From Galbula dea (Eukaryota > Chordata > Aves > Piciformes > Galbulidae): 64,000 bases of DNA. Location of the stretch: positions 186,001 to 250,000 of the forward strand of contig VWZX01004909.1 of the NCBI GenBank assembly GCA_013399015.1, written 5' to 3'. A model generated the notes under the pieces. The model saw only the letters and a program-made list of their open reading frames with translations, was not told where the DNA came from and did no database searches. Made by a program: the position numbers and the translations under genes. Below are positions 1-13,225 of this stretch, piece after piece; positions within the stretch are counted from its first letter, which is position 1; each line of letters opens with the position of its first letter.

Positions 1-368
1 GTGTCCTGAAGTAGATAAGCTTCATCTTGAAGTAGACAAGCTATCTGCTGTGGAGAGCACCAAGGATTTGGCTATAGGTTTTATATTCTTGCCTTCAGGC
101 AGCAAGGCTTGAAACCCTACCTGAAAAAGCAGGGGGAGCTACCTGAAGTCAGAACTCAATTATTGAGGATGCTTTTCCAAAGGGGAGTAGGTGATCTCTG
201 GATGGTTAGTCATTCAGATATGTTGACCTGTAATTCAATACAGTTTTCACCTTCATTTGGCACTGTTCCTGAAGGACTTGGGTGGTAAGCACTTCTGGGG
301 TTCAGTATCTACATGCTCAGACCCCCTGTGGGTTGTGCCACGCTGCACTTGGATGGCAAATGGAATTC

Positions 369-737
369 ACAGAATCACAGAATCATTACTGTTGGAAAGG
401 ACCCTCAAGATCATCTAGTCCAACCGATAGCCCTACACTACTCTTACCCCTAAATCATCCCCTGAAGAAACACATCTATCCTCTTCTTAAAAACCTCCGG
501 GGATGGTGACTCCACCACCTCCCTGGGCAGCCTATTCCAATATCTCACCACTCTTTCAGTAAAGAAATTCTTCCTAATATCTAATCTAAACCTACCCTGG
601 CTCAGCTTAAGCCCATTCCCTCTAGTCCTGTCACTAGTCACAAGGGAGAAGAGGCCAACACCCGCATCCCTAAAATGGCCTTTCAAGTAGCTAAAGAGAG
701 CATAAGGTCTCCTCTCAGCCTCCTCTTCTCCAAGCCC
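369..737 (-). mobile_element. CR1 LINE fragment
   Basis: Reverse complement of a CR1 3' end: AATCACAGAATCATT, GATCATCTAGTCCAACC, GACTCCACCACCTCCCTGGG, then the GGGAGAAGAGGCC and CTCCTCTTCTCCA blocks. It is older and more diverged than the other long copies. Confidence 0.9.
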
Positions 738-1471
738 CAATGTTATTTAAGAACCGATTAGTACTGAAAGAAAAGCCTGTTCAAATATTCATCTGTCTGA
801 GAGGAAAAAACAAAGAGGAAGTTTAGCAAAATATGGTTTTGTTCCCTAGTGCTACCTCATGTCATTCCACAAAGGAAGCCTTATGGCTCTTTGTTTCTGG
901 TCACCACGTCCTTCGTGAGTGTAGATGTTACAGGAGATAACATTGGGCATACCAGAGGGAAGAGAAGCAGCTTTTCCTCATCCTGGAAGTTCCACAGCTT
1001 GCTTTCAGTGGCAAATCCAAAGCCCATAGGTTCATTTAAGCAAATACAGATTGGGGTGGGAGGTTTTTTTGCCCATCTGGGGGCAAGTGTTGTTGTCCAG
1101 AGCTGAGCTAGACTTTCTGCACGCTCAGCGTCTGCCATTCGTTAGAGCTCTGACAGCAAATCATTGTTTGCTTGAACACTGGCTTGGAATTAATTTACTT
1201 GGAATACTTTTGCAGTTAATTTCATTTCCAGTAACCATACTGTGATTTCAGATGTAGAATTAAAAAGATTTCATTAAGAGGTTCAAATAGGTCTGATTTA
1301 ATTCCAGCTGGAGAAGCACAGAGAAGTGGGATTTGGGTTCAAAGGGTTCCTCCTTGCTCCCTGAACCATCACCCACCCCCAACAGCTCTTCCTTTAGCTC
1401 TTAACCTTCTCTTAAATTCAAAATCAGTTAACTGTCATAGCTGAGGTGTCCCCAGGTGAGAAGTAACACAG

Positions 1472-1752
1472 GGAATCCCAGCATGGATGGGGTTGGAAGG
1501 GACCTCTGGGGATCATCCAGCCCAGTCCCCTGCTAAAGCAGGGTCACCCAGGGCATCTTGCCCAAGATCACCTCCAGCTGCCTTGGGAATCTCTCCCCAG
1601 AAGATGACTCCACAACCTCTCTGGGCAGCATGGGCCAGGGCTTCAACACCCTCACACCAAACAAGTTTCTCCTCCTGCTCAGGTGGAACCTCCTGGATTG
1701 CAGTTTGTGCCCAGTGCCCCTTGGGCTGTCCCTGTGCACAAACCACACCGAA
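1472..1752 (-). mobile_element. CR1 LINE fragment, GCTAAAGC subfamily
   Basis: Contains GGATCATCCAG, the hairpin CTGCTAAAGCAG, CCAGCTGCCTTGGGAATCTC and TGTGCCCAGTGCCCCTTGG. Same subfamily as the copies at 12838 and 29651. Confidence 0.92.
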
Positions 1753-3589
1753 CGCTGAAGAAGATGGGAAGAGGGAAGGAGGAGGAGGTCAGGCTGCTCA
1801 CCTAAGGGGATTATTTCTAGAGCCTCAGATCTATCCCTTTGGATTAGGAGTGTGTTTGTCCCAGAGTACTGAGCATGTCATGCCACAGATGGATCTGTTT
1901 GTGTCTGTTTTGTTGCCAGTATTGTCAATCTCCTAAGGAATTAGTTCTCCGTTACCTCTCCTTGTTTCATTGCAAAGCTGTTAAGCTCCTTGGTGTCCCA
2001 GGGTGTGATGTTTGCTCCAGCACAGACATTTGGAGCATGTGCAGCACTTCACAGTGAGGTTTTAGGGAGAACGTGCTTGGTTTTTAGGCACAGCTTTGCT
2101 TGCTCTGATCCATTAGGTCTCAGGCTTACGGTCTCCATCCACTTCAGTGTGTTCCTTATTATGTGGATGTATTTTAATTCAAGCAATAAATAAAACCCCA
2201 TACACAGGATCCTGGGGGCATTCATCTCATATCCCAGTATTTTCCACTCCAATTAAGTGCTTCATCTGAAAATCTAGCCCTTGCTGACATGATTCTTCTG
2301 AGGCTTGTTCTGATGTTGGCCAGTTCAATATCCTGTTACTTACTGTCCTGTTTCTGTCACAAAGAAACATGAAATTCAGATGTCTTTACAATGGCAATTC
2401 CCTCTCCTTTTCTGGAATAAATTGGGCCTTCTCTGAATGCTTGGAGGAGGTTAATAAATAATTGACTACAGAGAGGAAAAAGGGAAGATCACTTTAATAG
2501 GCAGTTGAATCTGGGGTGATGGGGGAGAATTAATAGCTAAGCCTCAAGCTTTCCATGTGATGTAAACAGATTGGGGTGGATATACAATATTTAGACACCA
2601 TGAGATCCTTATTAACATCCATTCCAGACATTGTTCTTTATTTTACTTGCATCTCTAAAGAGCTCTAAGTCTGTTTCCCAAACAATGGAACTTAGAGTTA
2701 GTCCTTTGTTACATGATTTGTGTTTAGGTGGTGGAGAGGCTACAAAAAAAAAGATTTTCTTCTTTTTTTTTCTTTTTATATACTACTGTTGTTTGTTTCC
2801 CCCTTTTTGCTATGCCTGTGGTTGTTGAGACTGAAAAATCAGCTTTGAATCTGTGTGTCTAGGAAGGCAGAGCGTGCAAGGGTTGCTAAAAGGGCAAGTA
2901 TTTTCCAGTTGGGTTTCTATGTTAGCTGCTGATAAGCCAGGAATAAATCAGTGCAAGCCTCAAACACCTACACTTTCCCTCCTTTGCACACAGCTTGGAG
3001 AGGTTCTGCTCCCTGCTGTCCTCTGGGCAGTGAACTTCCCAGGGCTTTTTCCTCTTTGGTACAAGGATTTGGAGATGAAGTTGCTTTCATTTTCCAGATC
3101 CTAATCTTTGCTGGTTCAGATGAGTCTTTGCCCTGCAACTGGGTCAGTATTTCAAAGCAAAGCTGTGCTGCTTAAAACCTAGAGGCCAGTTTCTAGTTGC
3201 TCATTTCTGGAGTTGAGAAACTGGCTGTAAATGGAGTCCCCTGAAAGGGAGGAAGGCCACAAGGCTTGGCCATCTCCTCACCAGCCTGCTAGTGGGCCAT
3301 GCTGCCTGCCCCAGGGCTGAGCACAGCAGGGACTGGTGCTTTGCCTTGTTCTGTTTCTGCACTACCTACAGTTGGTCTTGTCCTTTTAGGAGCTTGGATA
3401 TCGCTTTCTGTCAGTCATAACTGACTATATTAGCATGGTTCATGGGGGTGAGTGTTTGATCTTTTATTAGTATTTAATTTCTGTGGTGTTGTCTCAATCC
3501 CTCCCCAAATAATAATAAAAAGGAGTAATAATTTTCTTTTGCTTTGATTTTTGTTTATGTGATTATGCAGACACATTGCTGGTGCAAAA

Positions 3590-3650
3590 GGTTTGGACCT
3601 AAATGATATCCAAGGTCCCTTCCAGCCCAAGCCATGCTATGATTCTGTGA
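3590..3650 (+). mobile_element. CR1 3' end remnant
   Basis: AAGGTCCCTTCCAGCCCAAGC followed by ATGCTATGATTCTGTGA, the typical CR1 terminus. Confidence 0.75.
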
Positions 3651-4894
3651 TACCAGCACAGTGGTGCAGTTGCCAGCCTGATAGTACCTAGCTCAGCAGT
3701 TCTCAGGAGCATGTTTGCAGTCTGGGGACAATCAGTCTCATTTATTCTTCACCCCATGGCCACCATCTCCTTTCTGCCACTCTTGTTCCCTCTCCCACCC
3801 TCTCCACATGTTCTTGTTGCTACAAGAGTGGAAAATCCAGGAGGTTTTGGGGTGTTTTTTCCTGTTGTACCTGGAACTGCTCCTTGAGCAGGGGAGATCT
3901 AATAGCACAGTGCATGCATAGGAAGCAGCAGGTAGCAGTCATGTTGTTACTGAGATATTTAAGCAATCTGAAGTATTGCTGCACAAACAAAAATGTGATG
4001 ATCTCGGTGGAGAAACTGCTTCTTCTGTGCAGGTGTCTTCAAAGTAAGTAGCAGAACTTCCTGGAGGGAGAGAGAGAACCTCCCCCAAAATTCTCTGTCC
4101 TTAAGAGCATGGCTTGGCCATCCCTAGGCAAGCTCTGCCAACTGGTCTCCTGGACAGCATGACCTCTACCCCCAGGTCTTGCCTTTGACTTGGCACCATC
4201 ACAGGTAGCACTCAATAGGAGCTGCCTTTTGAAGGCTAGAGAATCCCACAGAGGAATCCTTAGGAACTGGTTGGGAGAAGTTAACATCCCTTCATCTCCC
4301 ATGGGGTGGGGGGGAGCCTGTGCCTTCACAGTTTGAGCTGTAGCTCGGCTGTGGGGAGAGTTTCCTCGTGTGGTGATCAGATGGGCTGCAGCTGGATTCT
4401 CTCCAGGGACCTGGGTTTCCTTCTTGATGTTGTGCTCTTAATTAGCTCAGCAATTTGTTCTAGTTTGATTTGGAACAAATCAAGGAGCCTTGCCATCTCT
4501 GAACCCTTCTGGCAGTGGCAGGAGTTACCTTGGGTGAGGTCTTTCACAGGAGGAAAGGGAGCATCCTCCATGGGAGATCAGTGTTCCCAGCCTCCACAGA
4601 AGGAGCACCTTACAACATGGGAGCTTTCTCTTTTTCAATGTTCTTGCAAAGCTCTGGGAGGTTTTCCATCCATTCAGCAGGAATATTTAGCTCTTAGCAC
4701 AGCTTCATCAGGATATATTAGTATTTTACCCTTGTAAAGCTGCGTATTGTTCTTGGCTGTGAGATGCTCTAGAATGAGCTTCCCTGTTTCTCCAGGATGG
4801 CCCTGAAAATCCCAGAGAATCCCAGTGGATGCTTTTTAGGTGGTCTGGGTTGGAGTTGCATGGTCATCCTTAGCAGTTTACATGGAAATATATA

Positions 4895-5170
4895 TTACCT
4901 GGGAGAAGAGACCAATCCCCACCTGGCTCCAGCCTCCTTTCAGGGGGTTGCAGAGAGTGAGAAGGTCTCCCCTGAGTCTCCTCTTCTCCAGCCTAACCAA
5001 CCCCAGTTCCCTCAGCTGCTCCTCACAACAGTGGAGCTCTAGACCCTTCCCCACCTTCCTTGCCTTTCTCTGGACACACTCCAGCACCTCAATGCCCTTC
5101 TTGGAGTGAGGAGCCCCAAACTGATCCCAGGATTGGAGGTGTGGCCTCCCCAATGCTGAGTTCAGGGAGA
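4895..5170 (-). mobile_element. CR1 LINE fragment
   Basis: Internal 3' region in reverse: GGGAGAAGAGACCAATCC, TCCCCTGAGTCTCCTCTTCT, TTCCCTCAGCTGCTCCTCAC and CACTCCAGCACCTCAATGCC. It lacks the 3' terminus. Confidence 0.92.
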
Positions 5171-6225
5171 TAGATGGTCACTGCTTTGGGCTTGCATGAG
5201 CTAGAGGCTTTTGCCTTTACAATTACATATATATATGTATACCCAAACCCTGTGTATTGCTTGTACTTCTGTGTTTGGGTTTGCAAGTGTTTGTGTGAGG
5301 GTTCCATAGGCAAACACCCAAATGTTTGCTTAGACTGTGTGTGTAAGCATTTGGGAGGTTTGTTAAGAAGTTGACACAAGCTAAAGAAGCCAAGGTGTTT
5401 CCCTGGGGCTGTGCCTCTGCTCCTCCAGACAAGCCACCCTCCTCTCTCTCAGGAGCATGTGCAGGACAGGCAGTGCTTTATGAAGACCTGGGGAGCACCA
5501 GGAACATTTCTTGGTCTTCTCTTTAAAGACTTTGTCTGTGCTTGTCTTTTCTACTTGGTATGCTAGGCTGCAGGCAGCCTGAGGCTCCCATGTCAGATTC
5601 CTGTTAGCATCTGCAGTTCTGCTGGGAGTGTGCTCAAACCCAGGCTTGGTGCATTTCTTCAGCTGTCCAACAGCATGATGGTCAGAAGTTCCTTCTTGGA
5701 GGAGCATCTCATGTGGGATCAGTGTCTGGGGAGAGAGGACCTGCCCTTCTGCTATGCAGGTGAGCTGGGCAGTCTTTCCTAAGCCTGAAGCAAGGTGTTA
5801 GGCTGTGATCTCTTTGTTCTAGCCTTTTGGGTGGGCTATCATCCAGCCACAGGGTTGCAGCCTGGGATTTAGCAACAGCTACTGCTGGAATATGATTTTC
5901 TGCTTGGCAGATGAAGAGGCTGTGATGCAGATCTGCAGCTGCTGAGTTTCTTCTCTGCTCTTATTTGAAGTGGCTACACCACTGTATAAAAAATATTGCT
6001 AACAAATACAGATGCAGAACTCTTTTATCTGAGGCATCAAAGCAAATGAGCTCCTCTGCTACCTCTCACCCTGGTTCTTGTTTCAGCTGCTCTCAAAAAG
6101 GTGCTGGTTGTCATTTGGAAATGGAGCCAGCTCTTGGGATGGGCTGCACACAGTTCTCCTGAGGTCAGCTGTCTCTCTCCTCTGGAGCAAGGCACCTTTT
6201 GGGGTCAAGGATGATAATATTTTGG

Positions 6226-6306
6226 GGTTGTCCTGTGCAGAGGCAGGAGTTGGACTGGAGGATCCTTGTGTGGGTCCCTTCCAGCTCAGGGCATTCTAGG
6301 ATTCTT
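6226..6306 (+). mobile_element. CR1 3' end remnant
   Basis: GTTGGACTGGAGGATCC, GGTCCCTTCCAGCTC and CATTCTAGGATTCT. Confidence 0.7.
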
Positions 6307-7029
6307 TAAGTCATCTTTATTCTGCAAATCCCCCAGTTCCTGACACTCTTTGTCACTGCTGTTCAGGTTTCCAGGGCTGCTTTGGTTTCATAATGGTGTT
6401 ATTCACATATAGCAGCTGTCATCAAGCATCAGTGTTAACTGAGAGCTGCTGCATGGAAGCAGTGCAGATGCTGCTGCTTGCTTTCCTCCGCAAGCTGGAT
6501 AGATGGCAACTGCAGCCCCACAAATGTGGTTTAATATCTCCTTTTTGGGTTTATTCCTCTGGGAATGGCAGTCAGCAAGGTATTCAAGGTCTCTGAGGCA
6601 GTCTGCTGTCTGTTCTGCAAGATGTTTTGTCTGGTGCAGTGTAAGACTCAGCAGATTCAGGTGCTATGAGATGAAGAGAAGAGTGATGTGTGCTTCTTTC
6701 CCTGCTGCTGGTGCTCTGGGTGCTGATCCGCTTGGATCCAGAGGACAATGACAGGCAGCACTGCATCCCCACAGTAGTCAGGCAGCTTCTGCTCAGGGTC
6801 TGCTGTGCCTGGAGGAGCTGAGCTGGTCCTTGTCCTGTCCAGCTCCCTACTGTGAGCAAGCCTGGGCTTAGGCAGGGGCTCAGCTGCATGAGCATTGAAC
6901 CAACTGCATCCTGCAACTGCATTGAACCAAAGCTGCCTTCAAGCCTGTGCCCCAAACCCTCCAGCTGTGGGGAACTCCAGACAGTCTGCAGTTGGGAGAA
7001 GTGCTCCTCCTGAAATAGCCCTGGCATGG

Positions 7030-7262
7030 AATCTCAGAATCCCAGACTTGGTTGAGTGGGAAGTGACTCTTCAAGGTCATCTAGTCCAAACCCCCTGCAG
7101 TCAGCAGGGACATCTCCAGCTAGAGCAGGTTGCTCAGAGCCCCAGACAACCTGACCTGGGATGGTTCCAGGGGTGGGACATCTCCCACCTCCCTGGGCAA
7201 CCTGGCACAGGCTCTCACCACCCTCAGGGTAAAAAATGTCCTCATTTTATCTAGTCTCTTGC
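7030..7262 (-). mobile_element. CR1 LINE fragment, GCAGTCAGC subfamily
   Basis: AATCTCAGAATCCCAGA terminus, hairpin CCCTGCAGTCAGCAGGG (7093-7109), then AGCAGGTTGCTCAGAGCCCC and CTGACCTGGGATGGTTCCA. Confidence 0.9.
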
Positions 7263-8047
7263 AGTGTCTATTGCTGGCTGAGCAATACCAGGCCTAAAAT
7301 TGGGTTGGCATATTACTCATCTGTGCCTTACAGGTGAGAGTGTAGAAAGCCAAGAGTGGGGAGGTCACACCCTGTGTTTTGGTTGGATTTTGGATGAGAA
7401 GTGTAGCTGTGACTTTTTCTCCCTTCCTCTGCCTCTCCATCCACATGGTAGTGTTCACAGCATCAGCTTTAGCACTTCCCAGCTCCATGAAGTAGCTGTG
7501 GGATCTCTATCCAGGTCAGAGATGGATCCAGGCTGATGGCCCCATGGCCTTTGGTTGTGCCAGTGCAGGGACAACTGATCTGAGACACATTCAAAGTGTT
7601 AATTAGACACAAGAGGTGAGCTAGCATATGTCTGAAAGAACCCCTCACCAAAGCTCTGCTGTGTAGAGAAGGACCTTTTGAAGCACCTGTGTGCCTTCCC
7701 AGATGTATCTCAGAGTAACTTGTCCTGCTGTGCTCTTAGGGGAAAATAATCCCATTTTTCTTCCTCAGCCATTGGAGGTTCAGTCTATTACTGCTCTCTT
7801 TGCTTGGCAGTGAATTGGATTTTTCCAGAGAGGAAATTAGGTTTTTTCCTTCCCTTCCATTCTGTCTCTGCCCTGTGTTTCCATCCCTTAGCGGTTATCT
7901 GTGCACTGCAGTGTGGGTGAGAACCTTCCCTTCCCCACTCTATTTATGCCTGGTGCTTCTTCCCTAACTTCTAGTGGCACCAAAGATGATGGAGATGATG
8001 TGTTCTGGCTCTAAACTCAGCCAGGAGCAAGTGTGGGCTTAACCCTG

Positions 8048-8510
8048 GGCCATTTCAGCCCCTGTTTAATAGCTTCATTAGTGACATAGAAAGCAGGCTG
8101 GAGTGTAGCTCAGCAAGTGTGCAGGTGACACCAAGCTCAGTGGTGTGGTTGACACCTCCATCCAGAGGGACCTGGACAAGCTCAAGAAGAGGCTCCATGT
8201 GAACCTCATGAGGGTCAACAAAGTCAAGTGTAAGGTCCTGCACCTGAGTCAGGGCAGTCTCTGGTATGAGTTCAGGCTGAGGGATGAAGGGGTGGGCAGC
8301 ACCCCCAAGGAGAAGAACTTGGAGGGTATTGGTGGGAGAAAAGCTGGCCAGGAGCTGGCAATGTGTCCTCACAGCCCAGAAGCCAGTTGTGTCCTGGGCT
8401 GCGTCTCCAGCAGGGTGGCCAGCAGGTCAAGGGTAGGGGATTGTGCTTCTGCTCTGGGGAGACCTCACCTGCAGTGCTGGGGCCAGCTCTGGGTTCTTCT
8501 CCTTCTAGCA
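8048..8510 (+). mobile_element. CR1 fragment with degenerate reverse-transcriptase C-terminus
   Basis: Translation near 8145-8500 keeps IQRDLDKLKKRL, NKVKCKVLHL, SRVASRSR and RPHLQCWGQLW, which correspond to the C-terminal part of CR1 ORF2. Frames are partly preserved but broken. This is the most 5' CR1 segment seen in the window besides 38255. Confidence 0.85.
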
Positions 8511-9838
8511 GCTAGCTGCAAACTTAAAGGCTTATCTGGGAGTTATTAATAGCTTTTGCTGCAATATTTTTCTTCAGCTAACCACAACTGAGCCTGGGGC
8601 TGTGTTGTCCTGGGAATCTGTTTACAGCAGAGGGCAAATCCCTCAGAGAGTGCTGGAGGAAGAAGAGGTCCCTGAGGTTTGGTTCTTTGGTGGGAGTTAG
8701 GAAACATGCCAGGGGCAGGGTCACCTCCCAGCAGCCCTCAAAATCTCTGGTGGTGGAGCTTGTCCTGCCAAAAAGGTCAGCTGAGGGAATATGGAGGTGG
8801 TGGGACATGCTGGAAGTGCTGCACAGCTTGGAAAATGAAGTGCCCTGAGCTGTTGGGGTTCTGGTTTTCCTTTCCTTTTTGTGCTCTGTTGAAGAGCAGA
8901 GTCCAAATGCCAAGTCCTATCTTCAGGCCATGACCCAACCTCTGCCTGAGCTGAGCAGCTGCTGCACTCAGCCCTGGTGGTGCCTTCAGGAGCCTGCTAC
9001 CACCCCAGGGAAGGGTCTGAGTGTCCTGCATTTTACACCTCACTGTTGTAGCCTGAGCTTTCTCCTGCTCAACTGACAGGATGAGTCTTGTTCATCTTGA
9101 GTCTGATTGTTCTCCTCCCTCCTGGGATAAGGGAACATCTTGAGGGGCCCTTGGAGGGAGGGAATAGTGTTGGGTGTACAGTAACAGGGGAGAAACTCTC
9201 AGCAATGGTGATTTCATTTTTTTTCTGTCCTCTAGTGTGAAGCTGTGACTGTGAATCAGTCTCCTCAGGGATTTTTCCCAGTGGGAATGCTGTTGCCCAG
9301 ACTTGAGATGCTTTGTCCTGGCCATTTTCTCTAAGGGAGAAATCTCTTTAATTACAGTCTTGGTGGCTAATAGACTGAAACTGGGTGGGGAGAGAAAACT
9401 GCAAAGGCAGGCAGAGCACTTGGCTTGTGGTTAGTGATTGGAGCTAGGGCTGGGCTGCAGAGCTGGAATTGCTTTGTGGTTTGGGACTGAAGATAGGTAA
9501 GACATAGGAGAGGCTGTGTAATTTAACCTCTTTTTCCTCTTGATCTATTATTTGCAAGTGACTTACCAACTTTTCTTTTATTTCATTACATATAAGTATT
9601 TGCTTTTCATCCTTGTGCAAATATCCTGCCAGAATAAATGGCAGCCTCTGAGGGTTGCTGAAAGCTGAAGCCAGTTTTTTTGTTAGAGGTGTGCAAGTGT
9701 CAGAGCAAGTGAGAAGGGAGAGGGATGTGGCTTTCCTCCCCTCATGGTGATGCCAGCTCACCTGGCTGGGGTTTGGAGGAGGTTGGAATCGCAGGATCAT
9801 GCTCTGTGGCAGCCTGAGCTGCTGCTAACTTGCTGTTA

Positions 9839-10432
9839 GAGAATCACAGAATCCTTTTGGTTGAAAAAGAGCTTTTAAGATCAAGTCCAATCATTAACCG
9901 GCACTGCCAGGTCACCACTAAACCATGGCCCTCAGCACCACATCTCCATGGCTTTTCAAGCCCTTGAGGGATGGTGACTCCACCACTGCCCTGGGCAGCC
10001 TGGGCCAGGGCTTGACAACCCTTTTGGGGAAAAAATTGTTCCTAATGGCCAATCTAAACCTCCCCTGGTGCAACTCGGGGCTGTTTCCTCTTATCCTGTC
10101 ACTTGTTAATTGGGAGAAGACACTGACCTCCACCTGGCTCCAACCTCCTTTCAAGGAGCTGCAGAGGGTGAAGTCTCCCCTGAGCCTCCTTTTCTGTAGG
10201 CTAACCAACCCCAGTTCCCTCAGCTGCTCCTCACACCACTTCTGCTGTAGATCCTTCACCACCTTCCTTGCCCTTCTCTGGACACTCTCCAGCACCTCAA
10301 TGCCCTCATTGGAGTGAGGAGCCCAAAACTGAGCCCAGGATTGGAGGTGTCCAGTCCCAGTGCCCAGCCCAGGAGGACAATCCCTGCCCTAGCCCTGCTG
10401 GCCATCCTAGCGCTGATCCAAGCCAGGATTTG
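9839..10432 (-). mobile_element. CR1 LINE fragment, long
   Basis: About 590 bp in reverse: AGAATCACAGAATCC terminus, GACTCCACCACTGCCCTGGG, CTCAGCTGCTCCTCACACC, CACTCTCCAGCACCTCAATG, ending in CTGCTGGCCATCCTAGCGC. Confidence 0.95.
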
Positions 10433-12837
10433 TGTATGAGGAGAGTTCACTGAACTCTGTGCTCCATGTCAAGTTGTGGTGGAAACCTTTTCCCTGGGTG
10501 GATCAAGTTGTTCTTTGCCTTGTAGTGATTTGGTGGGAGTTGGTAATTTATTATCAGACAACCATGGAATCTTGCTGGTTGGAAAAGCAGCTGGGTGGGA
10601 ATGATGGCAGCCTCAGGAGCATCCAGGCACCAAGGGTGAGCATCAGCAGGGTGCTGGGGCAGAGGTGAGGAACAGAGGCGACTGCTAAATGCTTGCTGAC
10701 AAGTAGTGTGAGGCTGAAGGTTTTTTTTCTTCTCATCTAAAATTGATGACAGAGCTGCTGGAAAGTCAGGAGGTGTCCTAAAACATGGAGCTTGTCCACA
10801 GGAGATGTGAGATTTCATGTAGATGGAGGTCAGCTGGAAGTCAGGCTCACCCAGCTCCTGCAGGGCTTGCTTTTGTTGGCTTCTCCTGCCTTTTTTGATA
10901 GGAAGAGGCAAAAATTGATCATATGCATGGGATCATCCAGAGGAGAAAAGGTGCTCAACAAGCTCTGAAGTTCTTGACTGCATAGGAGAGCAGAGAACTG
11001 CTGCATATTGAGCTCTGGACTGAGTTAAAAATAGGATTTTCTGACTTGAACACATCTTTCTGACTTGATTTAAAAGTTGTTCTCTTGGTTATTTTTTCTT
11101 TTCATCTGCTCGTAACCTAAGCCATGCCTTGGAAATGGCAAAGCTTCCCCTAGCTGCTGCAGCCTCCCTGTTTCTATAGCAACTTCCCTGGTCCTTGGGC
11201 TTCAGGAGGGAATAGTGGAGTGTGACTGGGGCTTGAAGGGTTAGCAGGACAAACAGAGCTGCTTGGACTGGAGGGGTAGAGAAATCAAGAGGAAATGACC
11301 TCTTTGCATGGTATAAAATAAACCTCCTAGGCTTGAGGGTACTTTATTAGTAAGAATGAAACCAAATTCCTGTCCTAAGGAGCTCTGTGGTTTAATCTTG
11401 TTTTCCTAATTAAAATGTAAAAGGCTTTTATAGCAATTGAGAGGCTTTGAGGGTTGGGTTGTTGGTTGGTTTTGGGGTATTTTTCACCCCCCCCCCTGCT
11501 CTCTTTTCCAAAGCTGCTGTGTTTGTGGGGAAGCTAATGGAAATGTGGGCTGCCTTGCATCAGATCCAGGGCAAAAATCCATCACTAGCTTTGGTCATTG
11601 GCTGAAAAGAAAGGAGGGGGGGAGAAAAAAATATGTGGTGTTTAATCCTGCTTCTGATTTACAAGCAACTTCCTGGTCAGCTAGTTTAAATCTGTATTAA
11701 ATCTAGTGTAAGTCAGTGCTAGATGCTAAGGGAGAGAGAAGAGTGACAGAGCAGCTGTCATCTCTCCCTATCAGCTTACAGCTTTTCAATTCCAGCCCTA
11801 ACAACTGTTAAACTCTAATTTAGAACAACCCTAGGGAAGAAACATCCCCAGGAAAAGCAACAATGCTGACAGCAACACAGCAGGAATGTTTAAGAGCCTC
11901 TGTTTCTGTGTCCAGAAGTACTGCAGAAGTTTTGTGGCAGCTTTATTGGGCTGCAGTAGTGTTATCTGTGGAAGGGAATCCACAGCCCTGTCTGTGGAAG
12001 AAGGGCAAAGGGAACCCAGGGCTCCTGTTGCAATCTGAGTGGCGGAAAAGAAATGGTTGGAACGTGTTTCCCCCAGGCAGCCCAGGTTTTCTGCTGGTTT
12101 CTCCTGTGATGGGTTTGGTTTGGGGTGATTTTGTTGTTGGTTTTTGTTTTTAAAGCTGTGATTCTGATCAACTCAGCTGCATTTCTGAGGGCTGAAGGAA
12201 GCTTTTTATCTGCTGAGCTCCCTTTCCACAAGGCAGCTGAGGCAGTCAGGGATGGTAGTAAGTCACCCCTCAGCAAGAGGAAGGCTGGAGGCTAGGGTGA
12301 GGCACATGTGGAAAAAGCTGCTTCCTTTGAAACTTGATCAAGATCAGCTCCAAAAAAAAAAAAGAAAGTAAAACCAAACAACAAAAAGCAAACTCAGCAC
12401 CAACCCAGTCAGCAAAATCCAGCCTGAAACTGCCTGAGTCATGGCATGTGAAACTGTGTGCAGGTGGCATCCTGGGGGAGCTGGGCTCTGCTGCCTCCCA
12501 GCAAAGCCCTGGCAAAGGCATGTGTGTGTGTCTCTGAGAGGTGTGAAAAGGCTTGACCTTCTCCCCCAGCCTCCGCAAATCCTGTGGGTTGTGCTTTGAA
12601 AATCCAAATAGTCTGGTCGAAAGCTTCTCTGGGCAGAGGTTGAAGGAAAGCTGGCAATGAGGATGCAGCAGGAGGGGCAGTAGGGCTGTGGAAGTGGCAG
12701 TGGTTGCACCATAGCCAGCTGGTGATGGGCTTCTCTCCAGCCACCAGGGTGTTGGAAGCCTAAATTCAGGAGGAAACAGGATTTATGTGACTGTGAATAA
12801 CTTTGGCTACATTAACTCCCTAGGAGTTTTATGAAGA

Positions 12838-13165
12838 GATCACAGACTCCCAGCATGGATGGGGTTGGAAGGGACCTCTGGGGATCATCCTGTTCAATCC
12901 CCCTGCTAAAGCAGGGTCACCCGCAGCAGCTTGCCCAGGATCACCTCCAGCTGCCTTGGGAATCTCTCCCCAGAAGGAGACTCCACAACCTCTCTGGGCA
13001 GCCTGGGCCAGGGCTCCAACACCCTCACACCAAACAAGTTTCTCCTCCTGGGTTGCAGTTTGTGCCCAGTGCCCCTTGGGCTGTCCCTGGGCACCACTGA
13101 GCAGAGTCAGGCCCCAGCCTCTTGCCCCCAGCTTTTAGCTCTTGCTCAGCATTGAGCAGGTCTCT
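12838..13165 (-). mobile_element. CR1 LINE fragment, GCTAAAGC subfamily
   Basis: CCAGCATGGATGGGGTTGG, CTGCTAAAGCAG, then GGGCACCACTGAGCAGAGTC. It resembles the 29651 copy closely but has lost about 18 bp between CTCCTG repeats. It ends 60 bp before an SLC22A23 exon. Confidence 0.92.
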
Positions 13166-13225
13166 GCTCTGTAGGTGCATTCACTGGGGGGGTGCTGATG
13201 CCTTCATGTGTTCTGTGTGTTGCAG

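Larger units (their letters stand above)
1..13225 (+). other. SLC22A23 intron, no exon recognised
   Basis: This is presumed to be intron, because the first recognised exon begins mid-codon at 13226. I looked for the exons encoding TM2-TM4 (the GRRP loop and a leucine-rich TM4 ending in ALR) and did not see them. The stretch holds nine CR1 fragments, a long T-rich run near 2740-2810 and otherwise unremarkable sequence. Confidence 0.6.

Noticed and set aside
8145..8549. 134-codon ORF as a host gene
   Set aside because: It matches the C-terminal part of CR1 ORF2 and is a degraded retrotransposon piece.
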